From Ceratobasidium sp. AG-K (Eukaryota > Basidiomycota > Agaricomycetes > Cantharellales > Ceratobasidiaceae), in the NCBI GenBank assembly GCA_037039685.1, contig JAWNGF010000001.1, positions 2,294,001-2,358,000 of the forward strand: a DNA stretch of 64,000 bases, given 5' to 3'. Each line of letters opens with the position of its first letter. Within the stretch, counting starts at the first letter, position 1. This document shows, piece by piece, positions 1-11,338 of the stretch. The notes below the pieces were generated by a model. That model ran no database searches. It saw only the letters and a list, made by a program, of their open reading frames with translations, and was not told the DNA's origin. The position numbers were made by a program, and so were the translations under genes.

Positions 1-368
1 AACAAAAGCAGTGCCCACTATCGAGTCAGTTTCTGTGTTTCAAGTATTCTGCCCATCCTTAACTTAACATTTAGCTCGGGAATACGAACGCTGGCGTTTT
101 CTTATGACGGTGAATATCTCGCCGCCGGATGCGCGGAACAAAATTCCGTGTACATCGTCAGTCCATCATGCCCTTATAACCAAACAGCGCTGAACCCAAG
201 CACCATATAGATTTCTACGAAACCGGAGAACTTATGCATCGCATCTCATGCCTTGGAACGCCATCAACAGTGGCTTGGCACCCAACGCGGCATTTCCTTG
301 CTTTTGGAGGGGATAATGAATTCAATCCAACAAGTCGTGGGAGATGGCTTAGTATATTCGGCTCATGA
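1..368 (+). CDS. TEX1: THO complex subunit 3 (TEX1/THOC3-like WD40 protein), 3' end only
   Basis: Only the last two exons are in the window. The THO complex couples transcription elongation to mRNP assembly and nuclear export, and this subunit is a WD40 beta-propeller. The readable exon after the acceptor near 75 encodes GIRTLAFSYDGEYLAAG, and it is joined across a roughly 50-nt intron (about 169-218) to NFYETGELMHRISC and TVAWHPTRHFLAFGGD. This order matches the final WD repeats of THOC3, where an 'RTLSFSHDGK' strand precedes an 'ETG' strand and an 'AWHP' strand. The reading frame stops at 366-368 (ending IFGS). The 5' part lies outside the window. Identification is by remembered family pattern; the conserved AWHP and DGEYLA blocks make it fairly secure. 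Confidence 0.8.
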
Positions 369-625
369 TTAACCAAAGTTGATATTCACAAGGACCAACA
401 CCCTAGTCGGTTTGAACGTGTATGTGGGATCGAGAGTATGTAGTATCGGAGCTCCACAGTTAATTTACAATGATAAAATGGGTTGGAAGATCATCCAGTA
501 GCTCTTGAAACGGTGCATTCAAGAATACCGGCCAACAGGAGTGCGGAAGCTTGATATCCCATCCAATTTCACAAGTAACCCGTTCAAGCACGCTATCTGC
601 GTTTACTCAAAAACTGAACACCCCT

Positions 626-3600
626 TCAAACGGGGAGCTGACACATTACTGTCACTCTGCATGTCCGATACTTTGTGAAGAGCAAGCGAAGAACTGGGGG
701 TGTTTGGAGTGAGAGGCTTGACATGGTTGCGCTCGCGACGCTATTACACGCGATACGATGATTGCCATATGGATTGTTAGAATTCCAGTTGGTTCTCCAT
801 TTGAAAGAATTTGGTGTTGAATGCCCGCAAGCTTGTCGCACAACGTAATAAGGAGAGTGAACAACTTAATGAGCATTGACTTAAGCTCACTTGGAACAAG
901 TCTGAAACTCACCTTCGTTAGCGTCCACTCGAGCGAATTCTTCAAGAGTGCGGCTGATCTCATCCAAACTAGCCATAGCATCATTATCAAAAATCTCCGT
1001 GTTAACATGCCTAGGCGAGAGAAGCTTGTTAGCTCGTACCCAGTATTAGGGTTAAATAAACTTACTCTAAGATGACATCGTCTAGTTCCGTGACGAATAG
1101 TTTAGAGTTACGTTCCCCGCCTACAGTTAGGGGCAGCCTCGATTGGAACGATTGGTGTAACTCCATTCCACAGAAAGGCAATCGAGTTTGACCTTCAACT
1201 CCATCAGACAGTGGAGTATGTTCCTCTGAACCATACAGGCTGCTGGCCGACGATATTATATACCCAGAAGAACGAGCCCGAGCATGGGACTTGGCTGAGT
1301 CGGGCGTGGGGGGTAATGGATCATTTGGCGGGGGAGTCGGCGCGGCATTGTGGCATAAGGGTGCAGAACGGCTGCGCTTATGCAGACTTGACTGAGACAT
1401 GCTAGAGACAGGTCGTGAGCATATCTGCTGGTTTGGGTTTGTTCCGGCGAAAGTAGTAAGGGTCGGAGAAGGTGTAATCGTTACAGCTCGGGCTTTCGCA
1501 ATCGTTGAATAATGCCGCTCAGCGATTTCGACATGGCCGTTAGAGTCAGCATCAGTATCACGAGACCTATATGACGAAGTGCTGGATTCTTTGCGAGTGC
1601 GAGTCCACTCGAGAGACCAGTCGCCATTGTCGTCCTCTCCTAAAATCCGGATGACTGGGATGGGAAGTCCACTAGCCCGACCTGTTACGTGCAATACCTC
1701 CGCATGAATTGCACCACCGCGCCTTTTCTCTCGAGAAGAACGAGAGCGAGGGCCGAGATCAATGCCTGATTGACCAATTGCGCGTCCGCACTTTCGATTG
1801 ATGGCGGCGTCACCCCTCTCGAGAAAGCCAGGTATTATCCTACCGTCATCTTCTCGAAACGCAGGGAGGTGAGCTCTATTGGATAATTCAGCAGGAATAG
1901 AAGGTAGCGGAGCGCTAAACACCAATTGCAAGGCAAGAAGCGGCGAAGTGATCGTAACGGAGATGACTAGCATAAGTGGGATAGTCTGGGATACAAAAGG
2001 GCGGTACGGCGAGTACCGCACGAAGTAAGGCAACGAAAGAGCCTAAGGGCGCGTCAATAAGCCAAGCGTCGCGCATACACCCTCAAAGTACCACTCACAA
2101 GCGGAACCCAGATGGCAATAAGCCACCCAATCAAGCTCAGAACGGTTGGAGCGCGTTCAAAGCGAGGCGTATAACTGTGCTTGGCCTTGGAGCACAAAGC
2201 TCCCGCACATCGATCGCATCCCCCTCGAATCGATAGCCGACCTTCACTGGGGCACCGAGCTTCTTGTCCTCCATCCTGGCAAAGGGCAAGAAATAGGTTC
2301 GAGGGTGATTCGCAATCCATAACTGGCGCGGGCGTTGCATGACGGGTTGCAAACAAATTGAATCGAGTGGTCAGGGGAGATAGCCGCTGCGTTAAAGTTA
2401 CTGGGGGCTGTGGCGTAGGCACGAGATGGGAATGGCTAGCACCGCTCGACGCAAAGATTTCACAGGAGCGTAACGATGAATCAATGGAACCCTGGTATCT
2501 CGAAAGCTCCATCTCGTTGAACGACTGAGACAGTTGGTCTGAATTGTGAGCATTAACAGGGAATTTTACTGAACTAGGATAAGCATTATGTCCGGTGATC
2601 GGATTTGGTCCTTGAAGGGGCGTATGATCCGATACCATGGGGACAGCCAGGTTAGAGGAACTCGAGCTTATTCCAGCTGCCATAGGCAGGACATGGTCGC
2701 ACGATGTACCCGAATCCTTCAAGGACGGGTATCGATTGTTTGAGACACGCGAAGGACCTAAATGAGAACTGCTCCTCGTCGAAAAAGGAAGTGGCGAGCC
2801 AGACGGGCCTGCTGCATCATTGTCAACGAGCGTATTCCAGGAACTCCTGCTCTTCGAACTGTTGATATCCTCCGTTTCAAACGAGCTGCCTGCTCGCGTT
2901 TTGCTCGCCAAAAACTGCGAGCCTAAGCTGTCCTCGCGAGTACTGAAAATCCGGCGGTGTCTAAACCATTTTGCCCAAAGGAGCCCAAGAGACAAAGTTG
3001 TTCCCACGGCCAGAATAATTGAACACACTGCCAGGCTAGGCATAAGCGAGATGATCCCGAAGTGAGCAAAGATACCAGCAAACACTGTTGAAACGATTGT
3101 AAGTCCTACGCTGGCCCCCATAGTAAGTAGTCCACTCTGCCAAAAGTAACAGCGTAGCCCGTTCGTGCATATATAGCCATGGTTACAGTAACCACGAAGA
3201 GATATATCTGGCGAGCGGTTAGCACGAACCAAAGACGCGCTGCGCCACTACCATCGTTTCCAGCATCCAGAGGCGAGGATCGCACCTCGCTGACCACGTG
3301 CCAAATGAAAAGACCGAGTGCAGTCATGTCAAACAAGGTAAGCCAAACATGGCATTTATCGGAAACTGTGAGTGTGCGCTTAACGACCACATCTGCAGAC
3401 TTCAACTGGCTTTAGTTGAATAAACTTGACAAGAAATAAAGAACGTACTGGGCGTTGCCTTGGACCAAGCGGACGTAAAGATATGATTGAGATAGCAACC
3501 TTCAGGATAACAAACCCAGAGCTCAGTATAGATAATATGGAGAGCGCCAGCGCAGGAACGAGAGGGAAAGACATAATAAAAAGCTGATAAGCCCGGGCAA

Positions 3601-3727
3601 TTCGTGTGTATGGTGCTAACAACTGTTGAGTATTAAAAAATGCAGTGGATGGCTACTCCACGTGTTGGCATCAACATGGCTGAGATATCCTCATTTCAGT
3701 TGTGAACGCTCATACCTTCACATTCAT
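626..3727 (-). CDS. Putative seven-transmembrane receptor-like protein with a long third cytosolic loop
   Basis: I do not recognise the family. Assembled from several exons, the protein has seven hydrophobic segments. They lie at about 3490-3590 (ALALSILSILSSGFVILK), 3310-3360 (TLFDMTALGLFIWHVV), 3170-3230 (QIYLFVVTVTMAIY), 3070-3125, 2990-3050 (SIILAVGTTLSLGLLWAK), 2100-2150 (LSLIGWLIAIWVPL) and 1920-2000 (IPLMLVISVTITSPLLALQL). A Ser-rich polar stretch of roughly 270 residues separates TM5 and TM6, and another polar tail follows TM7. This is the layout of a GPCR with a large third intracellular loop. The start (ATG at 3725-3727, four-codon first exon) is inferred from a phase-compatible donor and acceptor. 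Introns include one beginning near 2090 and one at about 1032-1066. A one-base frame slip at the CC of 3140-3141 must be assumed to join TM3 to TM4. The last exon (about 626-830) is the least certain part. A transporter is the main alternative. Confidence 0.55.
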
Positions 3728-4483
3728 TCATTAGTATTCGTACGACGCACAGGGGATTGTAAAAGAGGTGCTAGTGGTGGGAGATTTTGAGTCTGTAAAC
3801 TTGGCCACACCCGCGCCGTTGCGTGGGCTGGCGATTCAATTGTTGAAACAACTCGATTTATACCCAAATAGGCCACGAGAACTCGATAACATCCTGGTCC
3901 CTGTCTCACTCCCCTTAGATTCAGCCCATTTGACGTAACTCTTGAAGCGCTATAGAGCCACAAACCGATTACTCAACTAGGAGCTGGGTGCAATCCAACA
4001 GCTCGCTCCTAAGGGCTGGACGACCCGACCACACCTAGTCTTCATATAGAATTAGAAAGAACGGCCTAGACGAAATCATATTATGAAGCTCTCCATTGAT
4101 TTATATCCGCCTAGATGGGAAACTTAGCTTATCAGCGCAGATTCTGCTCTTGGGACCTAAAACAAGTGGTTATTGGATCCCGCGGCAGTTCTCCCACATC
4201 ATTTGGCGCTAAACAGGACGATCGGACTGCGCCTAGAGGGCAGCGGGCACGACGCACGTACAGGTCAATTAAACAAGCAAATCTGATTCGGAAACGACCC
4301 AGCACCTGCGGCCTTGGTACATAGTACAAAACCCGCTAATGTTACTCGCCGGAACCGCCTTCAAACAAAATCATAGCATTGGTGCATTAACTCAAACTAA
4401 CCACGCATATATCCTATGGTGGACTAGGACCCCAAGAATGAATCACAACGATTATAATTATACAGGTATATATTTACACAAAA
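3728..4483. other. Intergenic region, 756 bp, upstream of the 7-TM gene and downstream of the permease
   Basis: The open frames here (for example about 4115-4330 on both strands) overlap each other and carry no recognisable domain or splice context. The left end should hold the promoter of the minus-strand 7-TM gene. The right end, AT-rich around 4440-4483, should hold the 3' UTR of the permease. I see no RNA gene or repeat. Confidence 0.5.
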
Positions 4484-6847
4484 TCAGAACAACCATCTCA
4501 TGATGCGCTGGATCCTAGTGCTCGGAGGCTCGTGTTGGAGTTTTGCTTCATAGTCGTCAATCTCCTTCTTTCCACTAAACAAGTCAGCTTTTTCTGAGCG
4601 GATGAACGGCGAGTGGCAGAAGACTTTGACGAAAGCATAAACGGCAAGGAAAATGCTGGTATTCCAGCAGGTTAGTACTCTGTCTTTCTAATGAAAATAA
4701 ATGGGGACATACAAAACAGAGCCATACGCAAAAATGCTACAGAATTAAATAAAGTTAGCGACCGTATGATCAAATCATAATCGACTCACAAATCAGCCGT
4801 CGCCCAACCACCTTTCAGGAAGACATAGTAGCCATTGAAAAAGGTAACAAGGACAGATATCTAGAAATAATGGGCGTGTGAGTGACAAGGTCATGCGTAA
4901 CGCAAGTTAGCACTCACAATCAGGCCATACCAGGCCCCATATGGCTGGAACCCGACCGGTAAGGTAGAATATCCCGAGAAATGCCCTGGGCTTTCATGGC
5001 TGCGTCCCAACGGATCCATGTTACGCACATCGCGATCCACGTTACGAGTTGTGCAGAGGTAGCAACATTGATGAACCTGCGGTGTAATACAGTTGAGAGC
5101 ACTATTAAAAGGGTAAATGTTCAGGTTGAGGCTTACCAGTCGAGCACTTTGGAGGCGTCTTCATTCACTTGCAAAAATGACAGGCAACCGACTATCAACG
5201 TGATGGTGACAGCAATCCAGGGAACCCCGTTTCGGTTCGTTTTACGGATGAAGCTGGGAGCAAATCCGTCAAGAGCAATTCCGTGCAACGTGCGCGAGCC
5301 ATTAAACAAAAACGCATTCCCTGGAGAAGCAGGCTTGAGTGTGACGGAATTCAGTGAAATTAATGAGCGGGGATTACGCACCGGCGGAGAAGATGGACGT
5401 CAGGATCATCGCGTTAATTATATGCGGCAATACGGGGACGTTGAGTCGAGTAAGCGCTGCGACGTAGGGAGATCGAGCCGCTAATAAAAGGGTCAATTAC
5501 AAAAGCCCAGCGTTATAATGACATCGATCCAGACTCACCTCCTGGTTTGCCATCGGTGATTGCTGCATTCAGAATCCTATCGTTATACGGAACGAGCTAC
5601 CGAAGCATTTCAATGGGGATCAGAGGCCGAAGAAGTCAAAACTCACGATGCCGACCGCAAGCGAACCAAGCACGAAAAACAAAATCAGACGGATGAAGAC
5701 GGTTCGGAATGCTTTGGGCCTAAATGCTTTGGGTTAATACTTGAAACCTTGCGAGTAGACAGAGTCAACTCACATGATCCTGCGAGGGGCCTTGGCTTCG
5801 CCAGCCTGTAAGCGTGAACACAAACTCAGTAACAGGTCAAAAGCAAAAGTGATTCGAGTGCTTACAATGATACTGAGCATGTCTGGACCCGCGACGGCGA
5901 AACCGGCACTGAGTACGCAGGCGAACAATCCCTGGAAACGACCCAAGTCCCCCGTGGAGATGTATTCTGCCATTGGCCGGGGTCCCTCCAATACCTGAAC
6001 CCAAAGGCGTCTCGTTGGGGGTTCACGCCCACCATGAGGAAGAATGTCATGATCAAGAGACCGACAATGAGGATGACTTTCATCAACGAGATCCAAAACT
6101 CTGTTTCGCCAAAAAACTTGGCCGACCACAAATTCAAGATGGCATACGCAGCCAACATTGCGATCGGAAAGACGACTGGGTGTACATCGTCGGTCCAAAA
6201 CCCAATGACAGCGGTGAAAGCCGTAACCTCAAAGTTGAGCAACCTATATCAAAAAAAGCTCAGTCCTATGTTGGAAATGCTTAGCCGGATAGGACATACG
6301 CCGCCATGCATATCCAATAATTCCATGATCTACCAAATGCGGTAATCAGAATGAGAGTTATATGCAGTGGACAAGACTACGTACGTTGCCGCTCCAAAGG
6401 CACGGTCAACCCAACGAGCAGCAAAGCGGTTGAAAGACGACTCGATTGGGAGGAGACAAACCATCTGAATTTTGGGGCCAAGCCATCAACGTGGAGCAAA
6501 TTCCAGTGCCCAGACAACACTCACCTCAGCCTGGCCCTCATTCACGCAAAAAATGACGGAGCACCAGAATGCATAGCCAAGGAGCAGACTGAGAGGGCCA
6601 CCACGCACGAGGGCCGTACCGATAGCAACAAAGATACTAGTGCCAATCGTGCCGCCAATAGAAAAAAGCTAAGAGCTCCGAATTAGTATGCTCGAATTGA
6701 CATTGACCAATATGAGTGCACCTGCACTTGACGTGCGTTCAAAACACGTTTGGTATGTTCATTTTGGCCCTCGTCTTCGTGTGCAGATTCCACATTGACG
6801 GAGACGTCCGAGAACTTCTCCGACATTTGGGCTTTTTCAGCGTCCAT
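4484..6847 (-). CDS. Amino-acid permease (fungal AAP/YAT family of the APC superfamily)
   Basis: Proton-coupled amino-acid transporter of the Gap1/Dip5 type, predicted at the plasma membrane with about 12 TM helices. The N-terminus is hydrophilic (MDAEKAQMSEKF..., start ATG at 6845-6847) and leads into TM1 with the substrate-backbone motif GGTIGTS near 6640. Diagnostic blocks follow in order: EVTAFTAVIGFW near 6230; LNLWSAKFFGETEFW with MKVILIVGLLIM (6030-6130); NGSRTLHGIALDGFAPSF (5250-5310); and ATSAQLVTWIAMCVTWIR with WDAAMKAQGI (4970-5070). The C-terminal tail KADLFSGKKEIDDYEAKL ends at a TGA at 4484-4486. At least six short introns interrupt the gene. The closest families carry general, acidic or neutral amino acids; specificity cannot be read from sequence. 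It is followed upstream by the zinc-knuckle gene on the same strand, with about 290 bp between them. Confidence 0.9.
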
Positions 6848-7138
6848 CCTGGGGGGGAAGGCGGGGAGGTGGAGAACACGAGCCTCGTGATGAACATCTT
6901 TAAAGGCTGAAGGTGGCCAATCCGCAAAGATAAGCGAGCGACCAGGTACTGATGCAAAATACAAATTCAATACGCAAATGCACTGTGTTATTAGGCCCCA
7001 ATGTGGCATGCCAAGTCGCTCGCTTACGGTGGCTGTGATCGCTTGTGGGAAAAAATGTTATTGCAGCCGATGGGTGTCGGCGTCTAGTTCCCAAACATCT
7101 TCGAGCATAAACACATCCCGACCTGCTTCCTCTGAAAA

Positions 7139-9742
7139 TTACGCATACGAACCCCGATACTGCGGCCTGTAGCGATCACCGTCATCGCGTTTATCTCCGC
7201 TCCTCTTCCGCCGATCGTCGTCCCGTCGGTCGCGAGAGTCGTACCTCCGACGCGAGTCGCCATCGTAGTTCCTTCGTCGGTGATTTCCTTCATCTTCATA
7301 TTCGCGCCCTCGCTTACGCCTATCGTAATCGCGCTCGTTATCCCGTCTCCGCTCACGATTACGGTCGCGAGCAACGTCCTGGTCTCCTGATGCGCGCCGG
7401 TTCGACCCATAGTGGTCGTCACGAGGCTTGAACGAAAATTTGGGTTTGGGCGGAGCGTCCTTGGAGCTTGAACCACGGTCATTTGAGGGACGGTTACGCG
7501 ATGATCCGGCTGCGTCTCCATGTGAGCAAACGATGCGCATACATGGTCTAATACTTACCGGCCGTACGACTGAACCAGTCGTCCTCGTCGCGCTCTTGAA
7601 GGTGACGTGCCTCAGCGGCTCGATTACGCCTCATGTTGGCCTCTTTGCCTCGGCGCCCGACATCTTGTAGATGTGGGTCGTCATCCATCCAGGCCGGTCG
7701 TGGTGCGTCCTTCGACTCATGTAGCGTGTCATCATACTCGCCAAATGGTCCACGACTCTCGTTGAACGACCCGAAGGCACAGGGCTCGGTAGGCATACTA
7801 AATGGCCTGGTGTCTTTGCAGTCCTATTACTGTGTCAGCGATAAGTACTCGTTCAGAGCAGTGGTGCCCACATCTCCCCAATGCCCTCCGTTTCCGCAAT
7901 TATAGCACCACTTGTGTCGCGCGATATACCCCTCACCGCCTTCTCCAAAGGGAATATTTTCGAGCGCCTCGCGTTCCTCGAGCACTTGAAGACGCTCCGC
8001 TTCCGAGAGATATACGTAGGTCTTGAATTGCTCCGGACAGCGCTAAAACAAGGCTCCAGTGGCGGGACTTGAAAAGCGATTCCAAGACTTACTTGTTCGA
8101 TGTGTTTCGACGATCCACAGCGATCACATCCCGGTCGTCCTCGTGGTTGCGGACATGTCTGTCTAATTGGCTTAACCCGAACAACGCGTACTAGGCGTAA
8201 GAGTGCTTACGGATGAAAGGTGCCCTTTACCTCCACAGTTGAAGCACACGACGCGCATAGGGCAATTGCGAGTATCATGGTCGTCCCGTTCCCCACAGGT
8301 TAGACACTTGAGTACATAATGAGTTCAAAGAAATGTGTGAATTGGTGCGTGCTCACAATCAGCTTTTTGCAAAACTTGGCAATATGGCCTTCCTCTCCAC
8401 ACGTACGGCAAGCCTTTTTAGTAGCTGTGGCCAGCTCTGAGACGAAATAACGTGGAATACCAGTAGCCTATTCGGCCGTTAGCCAACAAACAGAGGCCGA
8501 ACAGAGGTACTAACCTGGTCGCCCTCGTAATCCAAAAATTCGACATCCTCGAGGTCCAAAGCCTCAGTAGCACTCTCCAAGGGGAACTCGGGGTCTCCTT
8601 CTGCCCATATCGTAACATGTGCAGGCAGAGACAGGCCGGTAGTTTCACTCGTCGTATCAGGGGCGGTCGTAACAGAAACAGTCTCTGCAACCACCTGTCC
8701 TTCTGATCGTGTTACGGTAGCAGCAATCGTCTGATCCACGACCAATGCGCTTCCCCCAATAAACTCGATCTCGTTGAGCGTGTCCCCTGGCACCTTGCCT
8801 TCAGCCTGCTGCTTCTGCTCTTTTTTACGCTCTTTGGCAAGTTTCTTCTTCAGAGTCTTTGCACTAGAGGAAGCAGCTCCAGGGCCCACGTCCGGCGTCG
8901 CAGATCCTGTCGTACCTGGAGGCGAAGTTTCCAGACTAGCACCTCGATTAGTTTCACTTGGACCCGTGTCGATGAAGAATAGCTGATCCACGGGAAGCTC
9001 TGAAAGCGGCACCTCCTTTGAAGAACGCAAGGGATTCGTCCGAGGCTAGCTATACCATTAGAAGAACTCGAGAACCAGGTGGAAAATACGGCCCACCTCG
9101 GCTTGAGTCCCTTCCTTGGCCATGGTTTCCGCCGGGGGCCGGTCGCGAGAACCCCGCTTGGACTTGCCCGAGGCCGACCTGCTGTTGGCCTTGTCATTTT
9201 CATGCAGAATGTCTCCTATCCGTGAGAGCAAGCTACCAGAAGTGCGCTGTAATGAATCACGTTCACGAGACTTGATTAGGACGAATTCACAGTAATCACT
9301 CACGTTAGACTTGGGCGGGTCAGGTTTCGCCTTGCCGTCCCTCTCCTTGTCGACCACGTCGCGGTCACTCTGCTATATCAAGATCTGTTAGTGACCGTTG
9401 ATATCAAGAGAATAGGGCTATCTCACCGTGGACTTGTGCGGGGGCTCGGGCGATTGGGGCCTACTCATGACGTTAATCACAAACTTAACCCCGAAACCAA
9501 ACCTACAATTCACCATCCTCTAAATTCTATACCAGGAATCAAGTCAATACATGAAAACTTTGTCAGGATATTTCCAAATGACTCGCCTCTCGCGCAGCAT
9601 TCTGTGTCTGATTCTTGGAATGCCGATTCCCGCGGCGAGCACCGCGACGTGTCCCGGCCCGCTCCTTGTCCGTAGCGTCAGGTTGTTCAGTAATGACCAC
9701 GTCGTCTTCGGATTTAGTGAGGTCGATAATTTCTTCGGCCAT
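7139..9742 (-). CDS. AIR2: Air1/Air2-like CCHC zinc-knuckle protein (TRAMP-type RNA-surveillance factor)
   Basis: Air proteins are the RNA-binding subunits of the nuclear TRAMP polyadenylation complex, which marks aberrant RNAs for the exosome. After splicing the minus strand gives an ordered series of zinc knuckles: CRTCGEEGHIAKFC (near 8370-8420), CLTCGERDDHDTRNC (near 8270-8310), CFNCGGKGHLSSTC (near 8215-8260, split by an intron), CDRCGSSKHIEQRC (split near 8095) and CYNCGNGGHWGDDC (split by an intron at about 7800-7850). A PEQFKTYVYLSEAER linker sits before the last knuckle. Knuckle order, spacing and linker match yeast Air1/Air2. The N-terminal third (start ATG at 9740-9742) is acidic and low complexity. 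The C-terminus (7141-7540) is an Arg/Asp/Glu-rich tail. Its promoter is shared with the gene at 9900. The exact start of exon 2 and the N-terminal exon joins are uncertain. Confidence 0.82.
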
Positions 9743-9899
9743 GCTAGCCACGCAGGTATGGAAGACAAGAGCAATTAACCACTTCGCAAAAACACCAAGT
9801 CACGTGATGCATTGTGTTCCCGCGTTGCTACTTGTGAAAACGACAGCTTGCTTCATTTGTACCCAGACTGTGACGAACTCGATATATTTTCCTTCTAAT
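9743..9899. promoter_or_regulatory. Bidirectional promoter between the Air-like gene and the divergent gene at 9900
   Basis: Only 157 bp separate two divergent start codons. The interval contains a perfect palindrome TCACGTGA at 9800-9807, an E-box of the CACGTG class bound by bHLH factors. The same octamer occurs in three other upstream regions of this window. Function is inferred from position and recurrence only. Confidence 0.5.
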
Positions 9900-11064
9900 A
9901 TGCCCTCGAAGCTCAAACTCAAAGTAAGAGACAGCTCAGACGAGGAGGAAGCCCCACGCGTGGCTACAAAGGGCAAGGTACGACACTCTATGTATACTTC
10001 TATAAACATAACTTACATTCAACAGAGATCGCGCCAGATAACCGAAGAGGCGAACTCGGACTCGGACAACGCACCTCCGCTCAAACGTCGCACCTCGGTT
10101 GCCTCGCGGCGCAAGAAGTCCAGTGAGCCTGAATCGGGCGAGGATGTGGATGTAGAAGGCACTGGTTCAGAGCGGGACGACGACGTGGCGGATACGGAAA
10201 GTTCGCGATCGGTGTCTCCTCCCCCAAAGAAACAGTCACGAGAGCGGGCCAAGCCCAAGTCTAGTCGGATACAAAGTGACGAAGAGGGAGAAGAGTATGA
10301 AGCTCAGAGTGACCCCGAGCCGGAGCCTACACGTTCTACCAAACCCCCTGTCCCACGACCGCCTACACGACAACCCACTGCATCGTCCTCGTCCTCTACT
10401 CCCACCACGAAACCCTTGCGCAAACCCGTCACTTCCAAATCCAAGGACAAGGATGAAAAGCCAAGTGGCTCGGGTCTGGGTAATATTCCTGCTATTCCAC
10501 GTCGCCCGAAAGACGCATCGACAGTAGTTAAAGACACCCAAGACATGGACTTGATGAACAAGGATGTGTATAACCAACTGTTCAACGTACGTTTATCCAA
10601 ATAACATACTTCCAAACTAACAAGCGCCCAGTCATCAGCCGCGAAACCTGTGGCAAAGACGCAAAACGAGGCCAAGCAAAAGGAGATCAACGCTAAACGG
10701 GCAGCCGCCAAAGCAGCTCTCCTCGAAGCACGCGTGAGTGGTTCTTGACACGTGGTAGCAAGATCATGATATGATTGATCGCTTTTTCAGGCCTCGTCAT
10801 TCGATTTACAGCTTCCTACCGACAAAGTACTAGCGTTCGAGGTTAGTTTCCTGAGGTTCCCCACCGCACCGCATGCGGACTAATATAAACATTCCTCACT
10901 AGAATCGCCTGAGAAAGTTACACAGGTGGTACGCGCCCAGGTCGGTCACACGTTATTTCACTAGTGCACCGGCTGATTCGAGTAGTGCCTTGGGATTTAC
11001 ATATCACGAAGAACTGCGCTTGCAGCGCCAACGACAACGCGAAGGCGATCAGAGTGCGAAATGA
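9900..11064 (+). CDS. Unrecognised, mostly disordered nuclear-type protein
   Basis: I do not recognise this family. The ATG at 9900-9902 begins MPSKLKLKVRDSSDEEE. Exon 1 ends at 9977 and exon 2 runs 10026-10586. Later exons continue from 10632 to a TGA at 11062-11064. The first two-thirds is low-complexity, alternating acidic, Ser-rich and Lys/Arg-rich tracts (SDEEGEEYEAQSDPEPEP, SPPPKKQSRERAKPK). A better ordered, probably helical C-terminal part contains KEINAKRAAAKAALLEAR, LQLPTDKVLAFENRLRKL and YHEELRLQRQRQREGDQ. The conserved-looking segment is therefore the last 120 or so residues. Composition suggests a chromatin- or RNA-associated nuclear protein, but that is inference. It is divergent from the Air-like gene and may be co-regulated with it. 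Confidence 0.6.
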
Positions 11065-11338
11065 CGATCGCCCACGTGTACGACGGAGCTGATTGATATA
11101 GTGTGATTACTATCTTGGTTACCCGACAAAAAGAAATCCAGGAATCAAATAGCGTTCAGAACGGTTGTTTATTTAGCATAGCATCAACCAAATTATGGGC
11201 AATTGAATGCGACCCGGCGGAAGCCATGTGAGTGAACAAGCGGGGGACAAAGAACAAGGTGAAATATCAAACGGAGCCTGAATGTGCACATAATATACAA
11301 CAGAACGTCCAAAACGTCAGTCGATCACACCATGCAAA

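Noticed and set aside
4115..4329. Overlapping 65-69 codon frames on both strands
   Set aside because: Mutual antisense frames of non-coding DNA, with no domain and no splice-linked exons.
7139..7540. A separate small Arg-rich gene at the end of the Air-like gene
   Set aside because: The frame begins at a non-ATG codon and is joined by a phase-compatible intron to the zinc-knuckle exons, so it is the C-terminal exon.
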